Below, piece after piece: positions 10,286 to 20,926 of a DNA stretch of 64,000 nucleotides. Position numbers and translations under genes: made by a program. The notes below the pieces were generated by a model. It did not search any database. It was given only the letters and a program-made list of their open reading frames with translations, and was not told where the DNA came from. The first letter of the stretch is position 1. Each line of letters opens with the position of its first letter. This DNA is from Notospermus geniculatus (Eukaryota; Nemertea; Pilidiophora; Heteronemertea; Lineidae): assembly GCA_002633025.1 (NCBI GenBank), contig NMRB01000423.1, forward strand, positions 236,917 to 300,916. The letters are read 5' to 3'.

Positions 10286-13200
10286 ATGAGGATGTTGTCC
10301 GTTCGACATATCGTGCTCTTTCTGATAACATTACAGCTAGTACAAGGTAAGTTCACCGGCGACGTGTCTATTTTATACGTACAGTCATTGACATAAATTT
10401 ATCTACACCTGTTACCTTGAATATTTCGAATACTACTGGGCCAATTTTAACACGGTTTGTACCACGTGAAAGTACATGTATATAACCTTGGTCATATTTC
10501 TGCATCAAAATTTGGGAAATTTGGAAATATCATAATTATGTAAAACAAACAAACATGTAATACCTCATCAGAAAACCCCCTAAAAATCAACATTTTTATT
10601 ATGAAATTCTTTTGTGACTTTTGTTGCAGTTTTGATAGAATGGAACTTTCTAAGGATTTTGGGCTTTGTTTCATCAAAATATCTCGAGTGGTTGCTGAGA
10701 TATTTGAGATTATCGAAATTTTGATAATTTGAGATTTTCGTGTTTTTCAGGAAATTTTGATGCCATTAGTTAAAGCTAAGCTCAGAATATAGGCTTTCCA
10801 AATTTTTGAACTTCTTGCGTTAACTGGGCCGAGATAAACATATCAACATGAGAGATTTTGTAACGTTACAAAATTTCTCCAGTGGTGAGATTTTGTAACA
10901 TACAGGAAGTTCACAGTTTATTGGTCTTCCCTGGAAATTTTCTAAGTCCAAAAACTAGGCCCACAAAGGGAGGCCTAGGATGAATGGTAGGGGAGACCGG
11001 GGCTGGTTGTAACACTTTTTCTTTTGAGGTCGATTACTTCCTAATTACAGGAGGTATTTATAACCTGCTTGGTCTTTTGAATATTTGATATCAATGGTCA
11101 CTTGTGCACTAAACAAAGTTTAGCCATCTCTATCCATGTCTCTGAAAAATGGGTCCAAAGTCGAGTGGTACCACCTGCCCCGTCAAAAAATTTCGGGGTT
11201 GGTTGTAACACATCTCATAAAGTGAGCATGGCAAATTTCCCTTTNCTTTTGTGACTTTTGTTGCAGTTTTGATAGAATGGAACTTTCTAAGGATTTTGGG
11301 CTTTGTTTCATCAAAATATCTCGAGTGGTTGCTGAGATATTTGAGTGGTTGCTGAGATATTTGAGATTATCGAAATTTTGATAATTTGAGATTTTCGTGT
11401 TTTTCAGGAAATTTTGATGCCATTAGTTAAAGCTTAGCTCAGAATATGGGCTTTCAAAATTTGTGAACTTCTTGCGTTAACTGGGCCGAGATAAGCATAT
11501 CAACATGAGAGATTTTGTAACGTTAGAAAATCTTTCCAGTGGTGAGATTTTGTAACATTGTTTTTAGCAATAGTGAGAGATTTTGTAACGTTACAAAATC
11601 TCTCATTGCTGAAAAATAATGTTACAAAATCTCACCACTGGAGAGATTTTGTAACGTTACAAAGTCTCTCATTGCTAAAAATAAAGTTACAAAATCTCAC
11701 AACTGGAGAGATTTTGTAACGTTATTTGGTTTCTCCACAATCACGATTTTCCTTACTGTTGCGTTTTTCTGGGACACCCTGTAGAATGTTTCTAAACCAC
11801 AAAGTTAACTGGGTACGGATCTAGCCATGGCAATACTTTGAACAAGCCATCGATCAGCTACCCACATTACGTTACGTTACAAAATCTCTCCAGTCGTGAG
11901 ATTTTGTAACATTATTTTTCAGCAATGAGATTTTGTAACGTTACAAATCTCTCCAGTGGTGAGATTTTGTGACCTTATTTTTCAGCAATGAGAGATTCTG
12001 TAACGTTTCAAAATCTCTCCAGTGGTGAGATTTTGTAACATTGTTTTTAGCAATGAGTGTTTTTAGCAATGAGAGATTTTGTAACGTTACAAAATCTCTC
12101 ATTTTGCTGAAAAATAATGTTACAATCTCTCATTGCTGAAAAATAATGTTACAAAATCTCACCACTGGAGAGATTTTATAACGTAACGTAATGTGGGCAG
12201 CTGATCGATGGCTTGTTCAAAGTATTGCCATGGCTAGATCCGTACCCAGTTAACTTTGTGGTTTAGAAACATTCTACAGGGTGTCCCAGAAAAAACGCAA
12301 CAGTTAGGAAAATCGTGATTGTGGAGAAACCAAATATCACAGTCAGCCATATGAAATTGGTTTTGCTCGAGAAAACTAATTAGAAGCCCGAATTGACCCG
12401 TCTCCTATCTATACTATAATGGACGGTAGCCATGTTGGATTTTGTTATCAACCTGAGTTGACCTGTTTATCTGCTATACCTTGCCATGTAATGACTGTAC
12501 ACAGTTACGGTGGACCGGACTCTCTGCCCTATCTCCTCCTTAGTTAGGGTTTGCATCCTACGAAGAGCGGCCTATGTGTGCAGTACAATAGGAGGAGTGT
12601 GTTTTACTACGGAATTTTGGTTTCAAAAGTGATGATTTGCATGAAACAGAGAGAAAATCAGATGTGTGGTGACCTGCGCTGCCATCTACAAAAACGGGAG
12701 TGACCTAGGAATAGATGAGTGGCTGGCATTAAACAGATAGGACTCATGTGAACCTAGAGCTATCATGAATCTGGGTCACCTTGGCATTATGAGCTGAAGA
12801 GGTGTAATAAACCAGATGTGATGCTGCTGTTAATAAAGTGAAAGTGAAAACTCCTCACTGCTCATGGATTTGATTCCTAGCCATGAAACTGGCCCTCTCC
12901 AAACAAACTCATCAATATAAAGCAACAGACCCTCTACCACAGGATATTCAGGGACAAACACACTCCCTCAAAATGTGTTCGCCGCGGGTCAATATGCTAG
13001 TAAGTTTAATCAAGGATGCCTGTTCCACTTACGCAATAATTCTCAAGGTCAGCGGTCAAGGTCACAGTCAGCTGTCACATATAACATTGTCAGAACCTGG
13101 TGATGGTAGAATCCTAATACCTTCACCTATACACCTATAGGTTAACAATGACGACCTTTCGGATTACGCAATGACCTTTAAGGTCAGAGGTCAAGGTCAT

Positions 13201-16200
13201 GGTCAGACAGTTCTAAAATGCAAATCTACTCAGAATTTCAGGGGAAAACTAATTAGAAGCCTGCATTTAACCAGCCCCTATTGGTTTAATCAAGGATCCC
13301 TGTTCCAGTTACGCAAGACTTCTCAAGGTCAGAGGTCAAGGTCACAGATAACTAGCTCTAGAATAGTCAACTTCTCATCGGAAACCATTGACATCGCTCC
13401 GATATCCTTCTCTCGTTGAATCCAGGTTTAAGGCGCGTTCACGTCAAAACCAGATTTCGGCGCGTTTGGGGGTGTGGTTCCCTCAAGGGCGCCAAAGGTT
13501 TCAACGCACATTTCAATGAAGCGTCCTCACAGAAATGTCGTGCGGCCAACCCATGCATGATTTACAGCGGTCTGACCGCTTCTTTGAAAAAGCAAGCCAC
13601 TGGCTTGCGGTAAGGCCAAAGCGCAAATTTGCGGCAAAACTCAATGCGGTAGGGGGCTTTTTATGCCCCAGTCATGCACACTGAGCTTGTTCTCAGTACG
13701 TTCTTGAAAATTTTGCAGAACGGGGTCAAACTGTGTGCGAACGGAGTGGACGCAGTGGCAACTTTTTACAGTCATTTTACGAACTTCATGGACGGGAAGT
13801 TTGCACTCTAAAAAATATTTCGTCGTACTGACAAGCTGGAACTCGGTCTCAGCCATATGCTTAAATTGACAGGGTCTATCTTGTCAGTTGACAAGTTTTC
13901 AACTTGTCATCCACGGATAAAGACATCTTATCATTGAAACAAATAGGCCTACATCTTGTCATTCAGGCTAAACAAAAAATAAAAATTATGCGCCATTAAA
14001 GAGACTCAGGTTATACGGTAGTAATACCCCCATCACACTGAAGTCGTTCTCAAAACGTCCTGCCCCGTCCTAAAAAATCGTAAAACGGGCTAGAACGTGT
14101 ACCCTTGGCCAAATAATGCTTCGATGTACTGGAGCACCCTTCCCGTCCATGAAGTTCGTAAAAAGACTGTAAAACGTTGCCACTACGTCCACTCCGTTCG
14201 CACACAGTTTGAGCCCGTTCGGCAAAATTTTCAAGAACGTACAGAGAACGAGCTCAGTGTGATGGGGGTATTAAGTACTAACAACAGGTACATATGACAG
14301 AATAATTTTAGAGCCTACGACGGGATTCGAACCTACGACCTACGAAACATACTAGACATAACCCCTAAACCCACGCGGCTAATGAGGCAACGATGGTGAC
14401 AGCATTCTTATGCTACGTTCACACACAATACGGATTTAAACCGAATTCCGAAGTGCGCATTCCGGAATTCGGTTTAGTCATTGCGCATTAAAAACCGTCA
14501 GTTCACACTTGCGTTACAATCCGATTCAGACCAAAATCCGAACTAAACTACGCCGTCTATGAACAGTAATATTAACTTAATATTACAGTCTTTTTACGAA
14601 CTTCATGGACGGGAAGGGTGCTCCAGAACGTCGATGCATTATTTGGCCAAGGGTTACACGTTCTAGCCCGTTTTACGATTTTTGTAGGATGGGGCAGGAC
14701 GTTTTGAGAACTATACTTCAGTGTGACAGGCCCTTTAAATCGACTGACCCGATTGAATGACAAGTCGACAGCATTGGTTCAGTCGACTTTAAAAACACCC
14801 CTACCGCATTGAGTTTTGCCGCACTGAAGTACATGTAGTTCTCAAAACGTCCTGCCCGTCCTAAAAAAATCGTAAAACGGGCTAGAACGTGTAAAGCCTA
14901 GTTTATACTTCGACGCAAGACCATCGGCGTCCGACGCACGATCAAAATCTGTACGCCGACATAAGCCTACTTCATTATACCCCCATCACACTGAGCTAGT
15001 TCTCAGTACGTTCTTGAAACTTTTGCCGAACGGGCTCAAACTGTGTGCGAACGGAGTGGACGTAGTGGCAACGTTTTACAGTCTTTTTACGAACTTCGTG
15101 GATGGGAAGGGTGCTCCAGTACATCGAAGCATTATTTGGCCAAGGGTACACGTTCTAGCCCGTTTTACGACTTTTTTAGGACGGGGCAGGACGTTTTGAG
15201 AACGACTTCAGTGTGATGGGGGTATTAGGTCAGCGTCCAGATTTTGATCGCGCGTCGGACGCCGATGGTCGTGCGTCGAAGTATAAACTAGGCTTTACCC
15301 TTGGCCAAATAATGCATCGACCTTCTGGAGCACCCTTCCCGTCCATGAAGTTCGTAAAAAGACTGTAACAAGTTGCCACTACGCCCACTCCGTTCGCACA
15401 CAGTTGAGCCCGTTCGGCAAAATGTTCAAGAACGTACTGAGAACCAGCTCAGGATTGGGGCATTAGCCGAATTTTGTGCTGGCTGTCGCAATTTATTTTT
15501 CTGAGACTGAGTCTAACATCGAACTCTTCCATTTCAACAGCTGCCTTCCGCCCGCGTGCTGTCGGAATCTGGATGTTCAACAAAGACTTCGGCGCAAAGG
15601 ATTGCTCTGGATCTGGCAATGACGGACAAGCATATGGCGTCACCCTCACCAAAGGACCAAGGGGCGAAGAGAACACTGCTTATCGGTTTCATGGAAAACA
15701 AAAAATGTCCTACATAAGCATCCCGCGCAGGAATTCTGGTAACTCAGATGCCTTTGATTTTCGATCAAAGGGGTTATTCACATTCACAGCCTTTGTGAGG
15801 ATAACTCAACTCACTGAAGGGCCGATTTTAGACTGCAGGGACAGAACCAATGGAGTGGGTATTTGGAAAACAGAGGATCAAAAACTTTATGTACAAATAT
15901 TCGTGGTCGGTGAACGAACAGAACATTTTATCATGTCACCGGATGGTCAACTGTTCTCGGAAAATGAATGGCATTTCATTGCAATTTCCTACGACATGTA
16001 TAGGAGACAAGTAATCGGCGTCATTGATGACAATATTCGCAAGAAAACGTTCGGTGGTTGGCCACCCCCTACCAATACACCCGTTCTCTATATTGGGCGT
16101 TCCAGTGTAGGAGACCCGGAATTCTACATTGAGGGCGACATGAGCTGCGTTACGTTATTCAATGTAGCTCTTGAAGTTCCGGAGATCAGGAGGGTAAAGA

Positions 16201-19200
16201 AGTATTGCATTAAAAAGGCAAAGCCCTACGGTATGTAGTCAGTCTCACAATACATGTACATGTACTATGTACGCCCATGGAAAAAAGTAAATAAATAGAT
16301 ATCATTTTTTCTCCAAACCAATGGGGTACAAACAATTGATCTTGAGTCTTTTCTGAGTTTCAGATTAAAGCGAATCGATAGTCGTTTTGTAAACAGAAGG
16401 ATGATGTTTGTAAACATTGCCCTCACAGCCAATCAGAATGCAGGAAATGAGTGTTTGTAAACAAAGATTCGTCCCCTTTTGCATTAAAAAATTTTGGCTG
16501 ACACATCGCTTTAAGTTCCAGCCTGAGGAAGACCCCGGTTGGGGTCGAAAATTTGCAAATATTCTGGAAATTGATTTTATATACTTTATCATATTGTGTG
16601 TCGATTTTTGTGCTCGCCTCTTCTTTGAATTGATCCGCGCAACATGTATAAAAGCAAATTTTCTGACCAGTGGCATTCTAATGGTATCAGCGCCGACGAA
16701 GAATTCCGCTGAAAGCCGCATTTGACAAAAGCAATTTTGTAAAGGCATGTTTTTCACTTTACTTTCTGTAACCCATTGTTTTGTAGACTGTTACTACCCG
16801 GTCATAACTATTTTACCTACATGTAGGACTTTTACAAGCGATGTCCGACTGCAGCGCGCAGTGGTACATGCTGTCTTGGTAGGGTCAGGTATACTAGTCT
16901 AATTGTTTTGGAGATATTCAAGAAAAAACTGTGCTGCTTTGTTAGAAATTATTGTAATAATTTTACAGAAATTGCCTGCAGCAGAGTCACCAGAACTTTC
17001 TGTTAATTTACATATGGTATGATTTATGTTTTCCTGTATTAGTTGGACTCAGTTGGACTTTCCATAATGATGCTTCCTGAGAACAGTATGAAAATATAAT
17101 TTCTTTAAAGTACGGTAAGTACGGTATGTAATTTTACAGATCCAGTCCCTGAGACTCTGCTGCAGAAATTTTCTGTAAAATCCTCTATCGCCCTGCTTTC
17201 CATTGACGCGTTTCCGTCCGCGGAAACGCTCGAAAGCATTGTTTGTTTCCGCTTCGTTGGTCACGGCGCAGAAAAAGAATGCGCCAATGGAAAGCAGGCC
17301 TTATAGTGTGTCCATTTACTTTTGTTCCATGAGTGTACTTGCTATTGGTAAACATGGCACTCATTGAAAGTATCACGTTTTGCATGACGTATCGTTTTAC
17401 GCAAAGGTTGAAGAAAAAACTTTACGGATTTTGCGGAACCGCTTCCCTCCACTTTCCTTTTCCTCACCCAATCCACAGAGTTGTAGATGATTATTCCCTG
17501 ACAAAAGCTCTGGACAAATCGCGCAGCGCAACACAACAACAAAATTTCTAACCAAGGGACTTTTCGATTTCCGGTTTAAATGCGACTCAAGAAAAGTGTG
17601 AAATTCCTGGATCGAGATGAACCGGGATCTCGAGTTAGCAAATTTCGGCACATTTCCGCTGATATTCGCCTGGGCCGAGGTTAGACCTATAGGCCCGTAT
17701 GCACCAACGGGGATAAACCTTAGATTAGGCTTAAACTAGATTTAAGTATGGTTTAAAAAATTAATCCGCCTGCACCAACAAGAGCATCACATATCCTTCC
17801 ATTTCAATATGGCCGCTTATGTATGACATTAGAGATTGAAATCTGGCAAAGTTTCAAGCTCTAAGTTGAGAATGGTTTCATGAGTGTACTTGCTATTTGG
17901 TAAACATGGCACTCATTGAAAGAATCACGTTTTGGATGACGTATCGTTTTACGCAAAGGTTGAAGAAAAAACTTTACGGATTTTGCGGAACCGCTTCCCT
18001 CCACTTTCCTTTTCCTCACCCAATCCACAGAGCTGTAGATGATTATTCCCTGACCAAAGCTCTGGACAAATCGCGCAGCGCAACACAACAACAAAATTTC
18101 TAACCAAGGGACTTTTCGATTTCCGGTTTAAATGCGACTCAAGTGTCAAATTCCTGGATCGAGATGAACCGGGATCTCGAGTTACCAAATTTCGGCACAT
18201 TTCCGCTGATATTCGCCTGGGCCGAGGTTAGACCTATAGGGCCGTATGCACCAAACGAAGATTATCTGAACTCACGTTGAGCCACAACTTTTCCATTGCC
18301 ATATCATGCCCTGGCAAACCTCAACAATTGAAGATGTGGCTGAACCTGAGTTCAAGATAATCTTCGTTTGATGCATATGGCCCTTAAAGTTCGGGATTTC
18401 GGCATTGATCCCGAAAACAGAAAGTCGAGCATATAGGCCTATGTGCATGTTGTTTTACACTACAGTTTTAAACATTGGGTCATATGAATAAAGAGTAGCA
18501 AATGCTTTTACTAAAGCATTTGCTCGTCTTTATTCATATGACCCATTAATTCATTTCTTTAGTTAATTGCGGCAGCCATTTTATTATGGTTCCCGATCAC
18601 TAAGATCGCGAACCATATTGTTTTTGGTCATGGTGTCTGTGTGTGTATCTGTGTGTGTGTCCGTCTGTCACGCCTCTATATCTTATCTGCTTCAACAGCT
18701 ACAGCTCTGGTAACACATCCTACCCCTAGGTTTGTCAACATGGGCAATCCAATGACCTAATCATTTTCAACATCAGATGCCTCCATCATGATGTAATCAA
18801 CATATCAGACTTGATATTTTGTCCGTCACACTTTTATCTGATGCCATAACTCGGCTCCTTTAACACCTAGTGCAGTGGAAATAGGTTCTACCCTTAGGTT
18901 TTCATACCCTAGGAATCCAATGGACTGATTACTTTTGACCTGAGATGTTGCGGTCATGGTGATATCGATATCACTAATTTGATATTTTGAGATAACTTGC
19001 CATATTGTCAACTGAGCAACATGAAACAAGTCTTAGTTCATGCCTACTTATCCAAGGACTGGACAATGTTAAAATTCTCAGCCTCCAGTGTCCGGGTGAT
19101 TGAGATATCATGAGATCAAGATCAGAGGTCAAGGTCAAACTTGATAATTTGAAGTATCTCTTCCTTTGGTAGAGGTAGAGGCATGATATCACCCATACTT

Positions 19201-20680
19201 ATGTTATTGAGCATGCCCATTTCGATTATGCAATGACCTTAACGATCAAAGGTCAAGGTCAAACTTTAGAATTTGAAATATATATGCCCGTGATACAGAT
19301 ACAGACATGATATCACCCATACTTAGGTTATTGAGGCTGCCCATTTTGATTCTGCAATGACCTTGATGATCAGATATCAAGGTCAAGGTCAACCATGAGA
19401 TGAGTTATTGGCATGAGATCAAGGATTCAACGTCGTTGTTCATCAGTCAATGTATCCAGATCTCTGTCAATGTATCCTGATCTCTATCAATGACGTGCAT
19501 TATGTATCCTGATCTCTATCAATGCATCTGATCTCTATCAATGCATCTTCATCTCTGTCAATGTACCGTTCATGTACAAGTATCTAATCGGGAACCATAC
19601 GACATTTACAATGTCATCTTGTTTATTTCAGAATCGAAATTCAGGAAAGTCGGAAGCGGAAGCATCCCGGTCGGGTACCAACTGCGTAAAGAGACAGCCC
19701 GGGGGAGAATGCTTTGTGCCGTGAAGTGCCAGGAAGAAGATGAATGCATGTCTTACTCGTACAAGGATTCCACACAGGAATGTATCCTTTCCAATGTCGA
19801 TTTCCTGGAGGAAGAGATCACACCGGTGGTTGACGATGGAGTGGTCTATACGCTGGCTAGGCCTAGTCCTAGTGGAAGTGACATATATGATAGGCAGGCA
19901 TGATGGCAGGGCTGAGTGGTTTATACGCTGGCATAGGCCCTAGTACTTGTGGAAGTGACTGATGGACAGGACTGGAGTGGTCTAGGTCTACACTGGCCTA
20001 GTCCAAGTGGAAGTGACTATTCCTAGGCAGGAATGGAGTAGGAATGGAGTGGTCTGTACGTTGGCCTAGTCCTAGTGGAAGTGACTGATAGCTATAGGCA
20101 GGACTGGAGTGGTGTGTAGGCTATTAAAGATAATACATCACGACTTCATTGTTTACATTCAATGTTTGTAAACATGGATGTTTACATTATGTTATTTTGG
20201 ACTTTTGGGACATGCCAACCCACCAAAATGAATACTTTTGGAATCAACAGAATTTCTAGAGGGGCATGCCACCAATAATTTACTCACAAGACAACGAAAG
20301 CCTGGACATAAACAAACAAAATGTAAACAAACAATGAATTTCGTGGCCCGCGAAAATATCCGTGATATATTATCTTTAAACAAAGTCCTACTGGAAGTGA
20401 ATGATTAGGAGCACTGCAGCCTTCGTATAACACGATGAACAGAATTTTCAACCGAAACGTTTTTGTCGTTTTTGAAACGTTTTCGATATGACTTCTTTCT
20501 GTTCTTTCCTGAACGTTTATGATATCATGTTTTTCTGAAACCGTTTTTTCTTTTCTATGAGTAGGCCTAGTTCTGTGAGACGTTTTCAGCATAGTTCTTT
20601 TCTGAACTGTTTTAAATCATTTTCTTTAATTAGAGATTGAAGATGAAAGAGATGAAGAGACGGTCGTCCAGAAAGCGTGA
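10286..20680 (+). CDS. Secreted LamG-PAN/apple domain protein (multi-exon)
   Basis: The rebuilt exons are 10286-10346, 15541-16230, 19632-19877 and a candidate terminal exon 20634-20680 (347 residues); every junction is phase 1. Exon 1 follows an in-frame TAG and encodes a signal peptide (MRMLSVRHIVLFLITLQLVQ) ending in a GTAAGT donor. Exon 2 is a complete concanavalin-like LamG module of 230 codons, starting AAFRPRAVGIWMFNKDFG and including GSGNDGQAYG, ENEWHFIAISYD and VLYIGRSSV. Exon 3 is a PAN/apple module with the spacing CAVKC, DECMSYSY, ECILSN. The product should be extracellular and adhesive or carbohydrate-binding, but its ligand is unknown. Exons 1-3 are solid. The exon 3 donor (GGAA|GTGACA) and exon 4 are inferred: without that splice exon 3 ends at a TGA at 19901. 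Joining onward to the LDLa exon at 43566 is also phase-compatible, so the 3' end needs transcript support. Confidence 0.78.
10609..11558. repeat. Direct duplication either side of a single-N gap
   Basis: Bases 10609-10901 recur at 11246-11558, beginning immediately after the N at 11245. The right copy has one extra 20-bp internal repeat (GAGTGGTTGCTGAGATATTT). It lies in intron 1 of the LamG-PAN gene. The pattern suggests two alleles or overlapping contig ends placed side by side. Confidence 0.65.
11719..12340. mobile_element. Large palindrome with 155-bp arms and a satellite-like core
   Basis: The arms 11719-11876 and about 12182-12338 are inverted copies holding TGGTTTCTCCACAATCACG, ACACCCTGTAGAATGTTTC and CCATGGCAATACTTTGAAC. 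Between them are about 300 bp of repeats of GAGATTTTGTAACGTTACAA in both orientations; the same unit also spreads leftward to 10850. No coding sequence is visible. Confidence 0.8.
12341..12880. other. Intronic stretch with no recognised feature
   Basis: This is sequence within intron 1 of the LamG-PAN gene. I see no exon, inverted repeat or tandem repeat. Confidence 0.35.
12985..13360. repeat. Repeat rich in AGGTCA half-sites
   Basis: It contains clusters such as AAGGTCAGCGGTCAAGGTCA, AGGTCAGAGGTCAAGGTCA twice, and ATGACCTTT. A related longer element lies at 18583-19598. Phrases such as TTTAATCAAGGAT(G/C)CCTGTTC recur inside it, so it is a diverged repeat family. Confidence 0.55.
13567..13958. 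other. Partial copies of the ACTCCGTTCGC MITE family (family A)
   Basis: Bases 13661-13805 carry CACACTGAGCTTGTTCTC, AACGGAGTGGACGCAGTGGC and ACGAACTTCATGGACGGGAA, which is half of the intact element at 14035-14270. The remainder is unremarkable. Confidence 0.5.
14035..14270. mobile_element. Intact family A MITE, ends TACCCCCATCACACTGA
   Basis: Perfect terminal inverted repeats (TACCCCCATCACACTGA at 14035, complement at 14254-14270) enclose 236 bp. Diagnostic interior: GTACCCTTGGCCAAATAATG and CCGTTCGCACACAGTTT. It is flanked by TAA on the left and TTA on the right. It is the reference for the nested copies at 14825-15463. Confidence 0.8.
14311..14389 (-). tRNA. tRNA-like pol III sequence, probably pseudo-tRNA or SINE head
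   Basis: On the - strand it has a perfect B box GGTTCGAATCC (14323-14333) and an A-box-like TAGCCGCGTGGG (14370-14381) at tRNA spacing. The acceptor ends pair only partly and I cannot build a good anticodon stem, so a functional tRNA is unlikely. Confidence 0.4.
14410..14560. mobile_element. Small palindromic element around CCGAATTCCG
   Basis: AAACCGAATTCCG and CGGAATTCGGTTT flank an 8-10 base centre near 14450, with outer GTTCACAC motifs on both sides. It looks like a short fold-back element. Confidence 0.45.
14582..14740. mobile_element. Partial family A MITE
   Basis: Matches the 14035 element from CAGTCTTTTTACGAACTTC through CATTATTTGGCCAAGGGT to AGTGTGACAGG, in inverted orientation. One end is missing. 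Confidence 0.6.
14894..15295. mobile_element. Element B, ends AAGCCTAGTTTATACTTCGA, inserted at TA
   Basis: The inverted arms of about 70 bp carry ACGCAAGACCATCGGCGTCC or its complement. It is flanked by TA on both sides where the uninterrupted host has one TA, as for Tc1/mariner-like MITEs. It is itself interrupted by another family A copy at 14978-15224. Confidence 0.8.
14978..15224. mobile_element. Inner family A MITE within element B
   Basis: A complete copy with ends TACCCCCATCACACTGAG and CAGTGTGATGGGGGTA, flanked by TTA on both sides. It sits inside element B, which sits inside an older copy of its own family. Confidence 0.85.
16515..16569 (+). ncRNA. Hammerhead-ribozyme-like three-helix fold
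   Basis: Helix I TTCCAG (16516) pairs with CTGGAA (16564). A CTGANGA core (CTGAGGA, 16523-16529) follows. Helix II GACCCC-GGTT-GGGGTC leads to GAAA (16547-16550). Helix III is ATTTGCAAAT. Order and motifs match a hammerhead. One extra C before the core and one extra A after it break the strict consensus, so activity is doubtful. It lies in intron 2 of the LamG-PAN gene. Confidence 0.35.
17192..17305. mobile_element. Fold-back MITE, ends CTGCTTTCCATTGACGCGTT
   Basis: Terminal inverted repeat CTGCTTTCCATTG at 17196 with CAATGGAAAGCAG at the other end. The interior AAGCATTGTTTGTTTCCGCT is shared with the element at 641-762. Confidence 0.7.
17329..18254. repeat. Tandem segmental duplication, unit about 375 bp, spacing 549 bp
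   Basis: Bases 17329-17712 recur at 17878-18254 with a few substitutions and a short indel. Both copies start CATGAGTGTACTTGCTATT and end GTATGCACCAA. Each holds an unrecognised 64-68-codon open frame of similar sequence; similarity alone does not show coding. Confidence 0.75.
18241..18386. mobile_element. Fold-back MITE, ends GGGCCGTATGCACCAAACGA
   Basis: Arms GCACCAAACGAAGATTATCT (18248) and the inverted AGATAATCTTCGTTTGATGC enclose about 80 bp. A half-copy of the terminus abuts the first copy of the duplication at 17693. Confidence 0.75.
18474..18547. mobile_element. Near-perfect 72-bp palindrome
   Basis: TGGGTCATATGAATAAAGA and its complement flank AGCAAATGCTTTTACTAAAG, so the whole segment forms one hairpin. 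No loop ORF is present. Confidence 0.8.
18583..19598. mobile_element. 1-kb element rich in AGGTCA half-sites, ends ATGGTTCCCGAT
   Basis: It starts ATGGTTCCCGATCACTAAG and ends ATCGGGAACCAT, a 12-base inverted repeat. Inside, GATCA(A/G)AGGTCAAGGTCAA phrases repeat at about 100-150 bp intervals, with a TG-rich start and (TCTCTATCAATG)n near 19500. It ends 33 bp before the PAN exon. Confidence 0.6.
19841..20120 (+). repeat. Minisatellite overlapping the 3' end of the PAN exon
   Basis: Units start GTGGTCTATACGCTGG at 19841, 19916, 19977, 20049 and (partial) 20109. Each complete unit contains GTGGAAGTGAC. Unit length is 60-75 bp. The first unit is coding (VVYTLARPSPSGSD), so the array arose from exonic sequence plus the proposed splice donor. 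A stray piece recurs at about 20384. Confidence 0.75.
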
Positions 20681-20696
20681 ATTTCTGTTAAATTAA

Positions 20697-20702
20697 AATA
20701 AA
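20697..20702 (+). terminator. Candidate polyadenylation signal of the LamG-PAN gene
   Basis: AATAAA lies 17 nt after the stop of the proposed terminal exon (TGA 20678-20680) and about 790 nt after the alternative stop at 19901. Its position supports gene termination near 20.7 kb. Confidence 0.4.
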
Positions 20703-20926
20703 ACAGTGATTATTTATTTATGCTCCTGGGCAGTTGTTATTGGATTGCAAACATTTTATTACCACCAAAGGCTTTCCAATATCATAATTGGTTAGCTCCA
20801 GTCAGAAATATTATTTACTTACGCCGTGTAAGTTGGCTGACGGCAAATACATTAATTTCTTCCCAAGTAATCTTTAATCGTCAATCGTCCTCGGGGTAGG
20901 CTGGCGTGACACTTTTAAACGAAGTG

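Larger units (their letters stand above)
14825..15463. mobile_element. Outer family A MITE split by an insertion
   Basis: Left fragment 14825-14893 ends GAACGTGTA; right fragment 15296-15463 resumes TACCCTTGGCCAAATAATGC. In the intact copy at 14093 these are contiguous (AACGTGTACCCTTGGCC). The split holds element B. Confidence 0.8.

Noticed and set aside
15449-15676. Minus-strand frame opposite the LamG exon
   Set aside because: It is antisense to a clear LamG exon with splice sites and has no motif of its own.
17333-18103. Pair of similar 64-68 codon frames as a duplicated gene
   Set aside because: Similarity is explained by the DNA-level duplication, and frames on the opposite strand are equally conserved.
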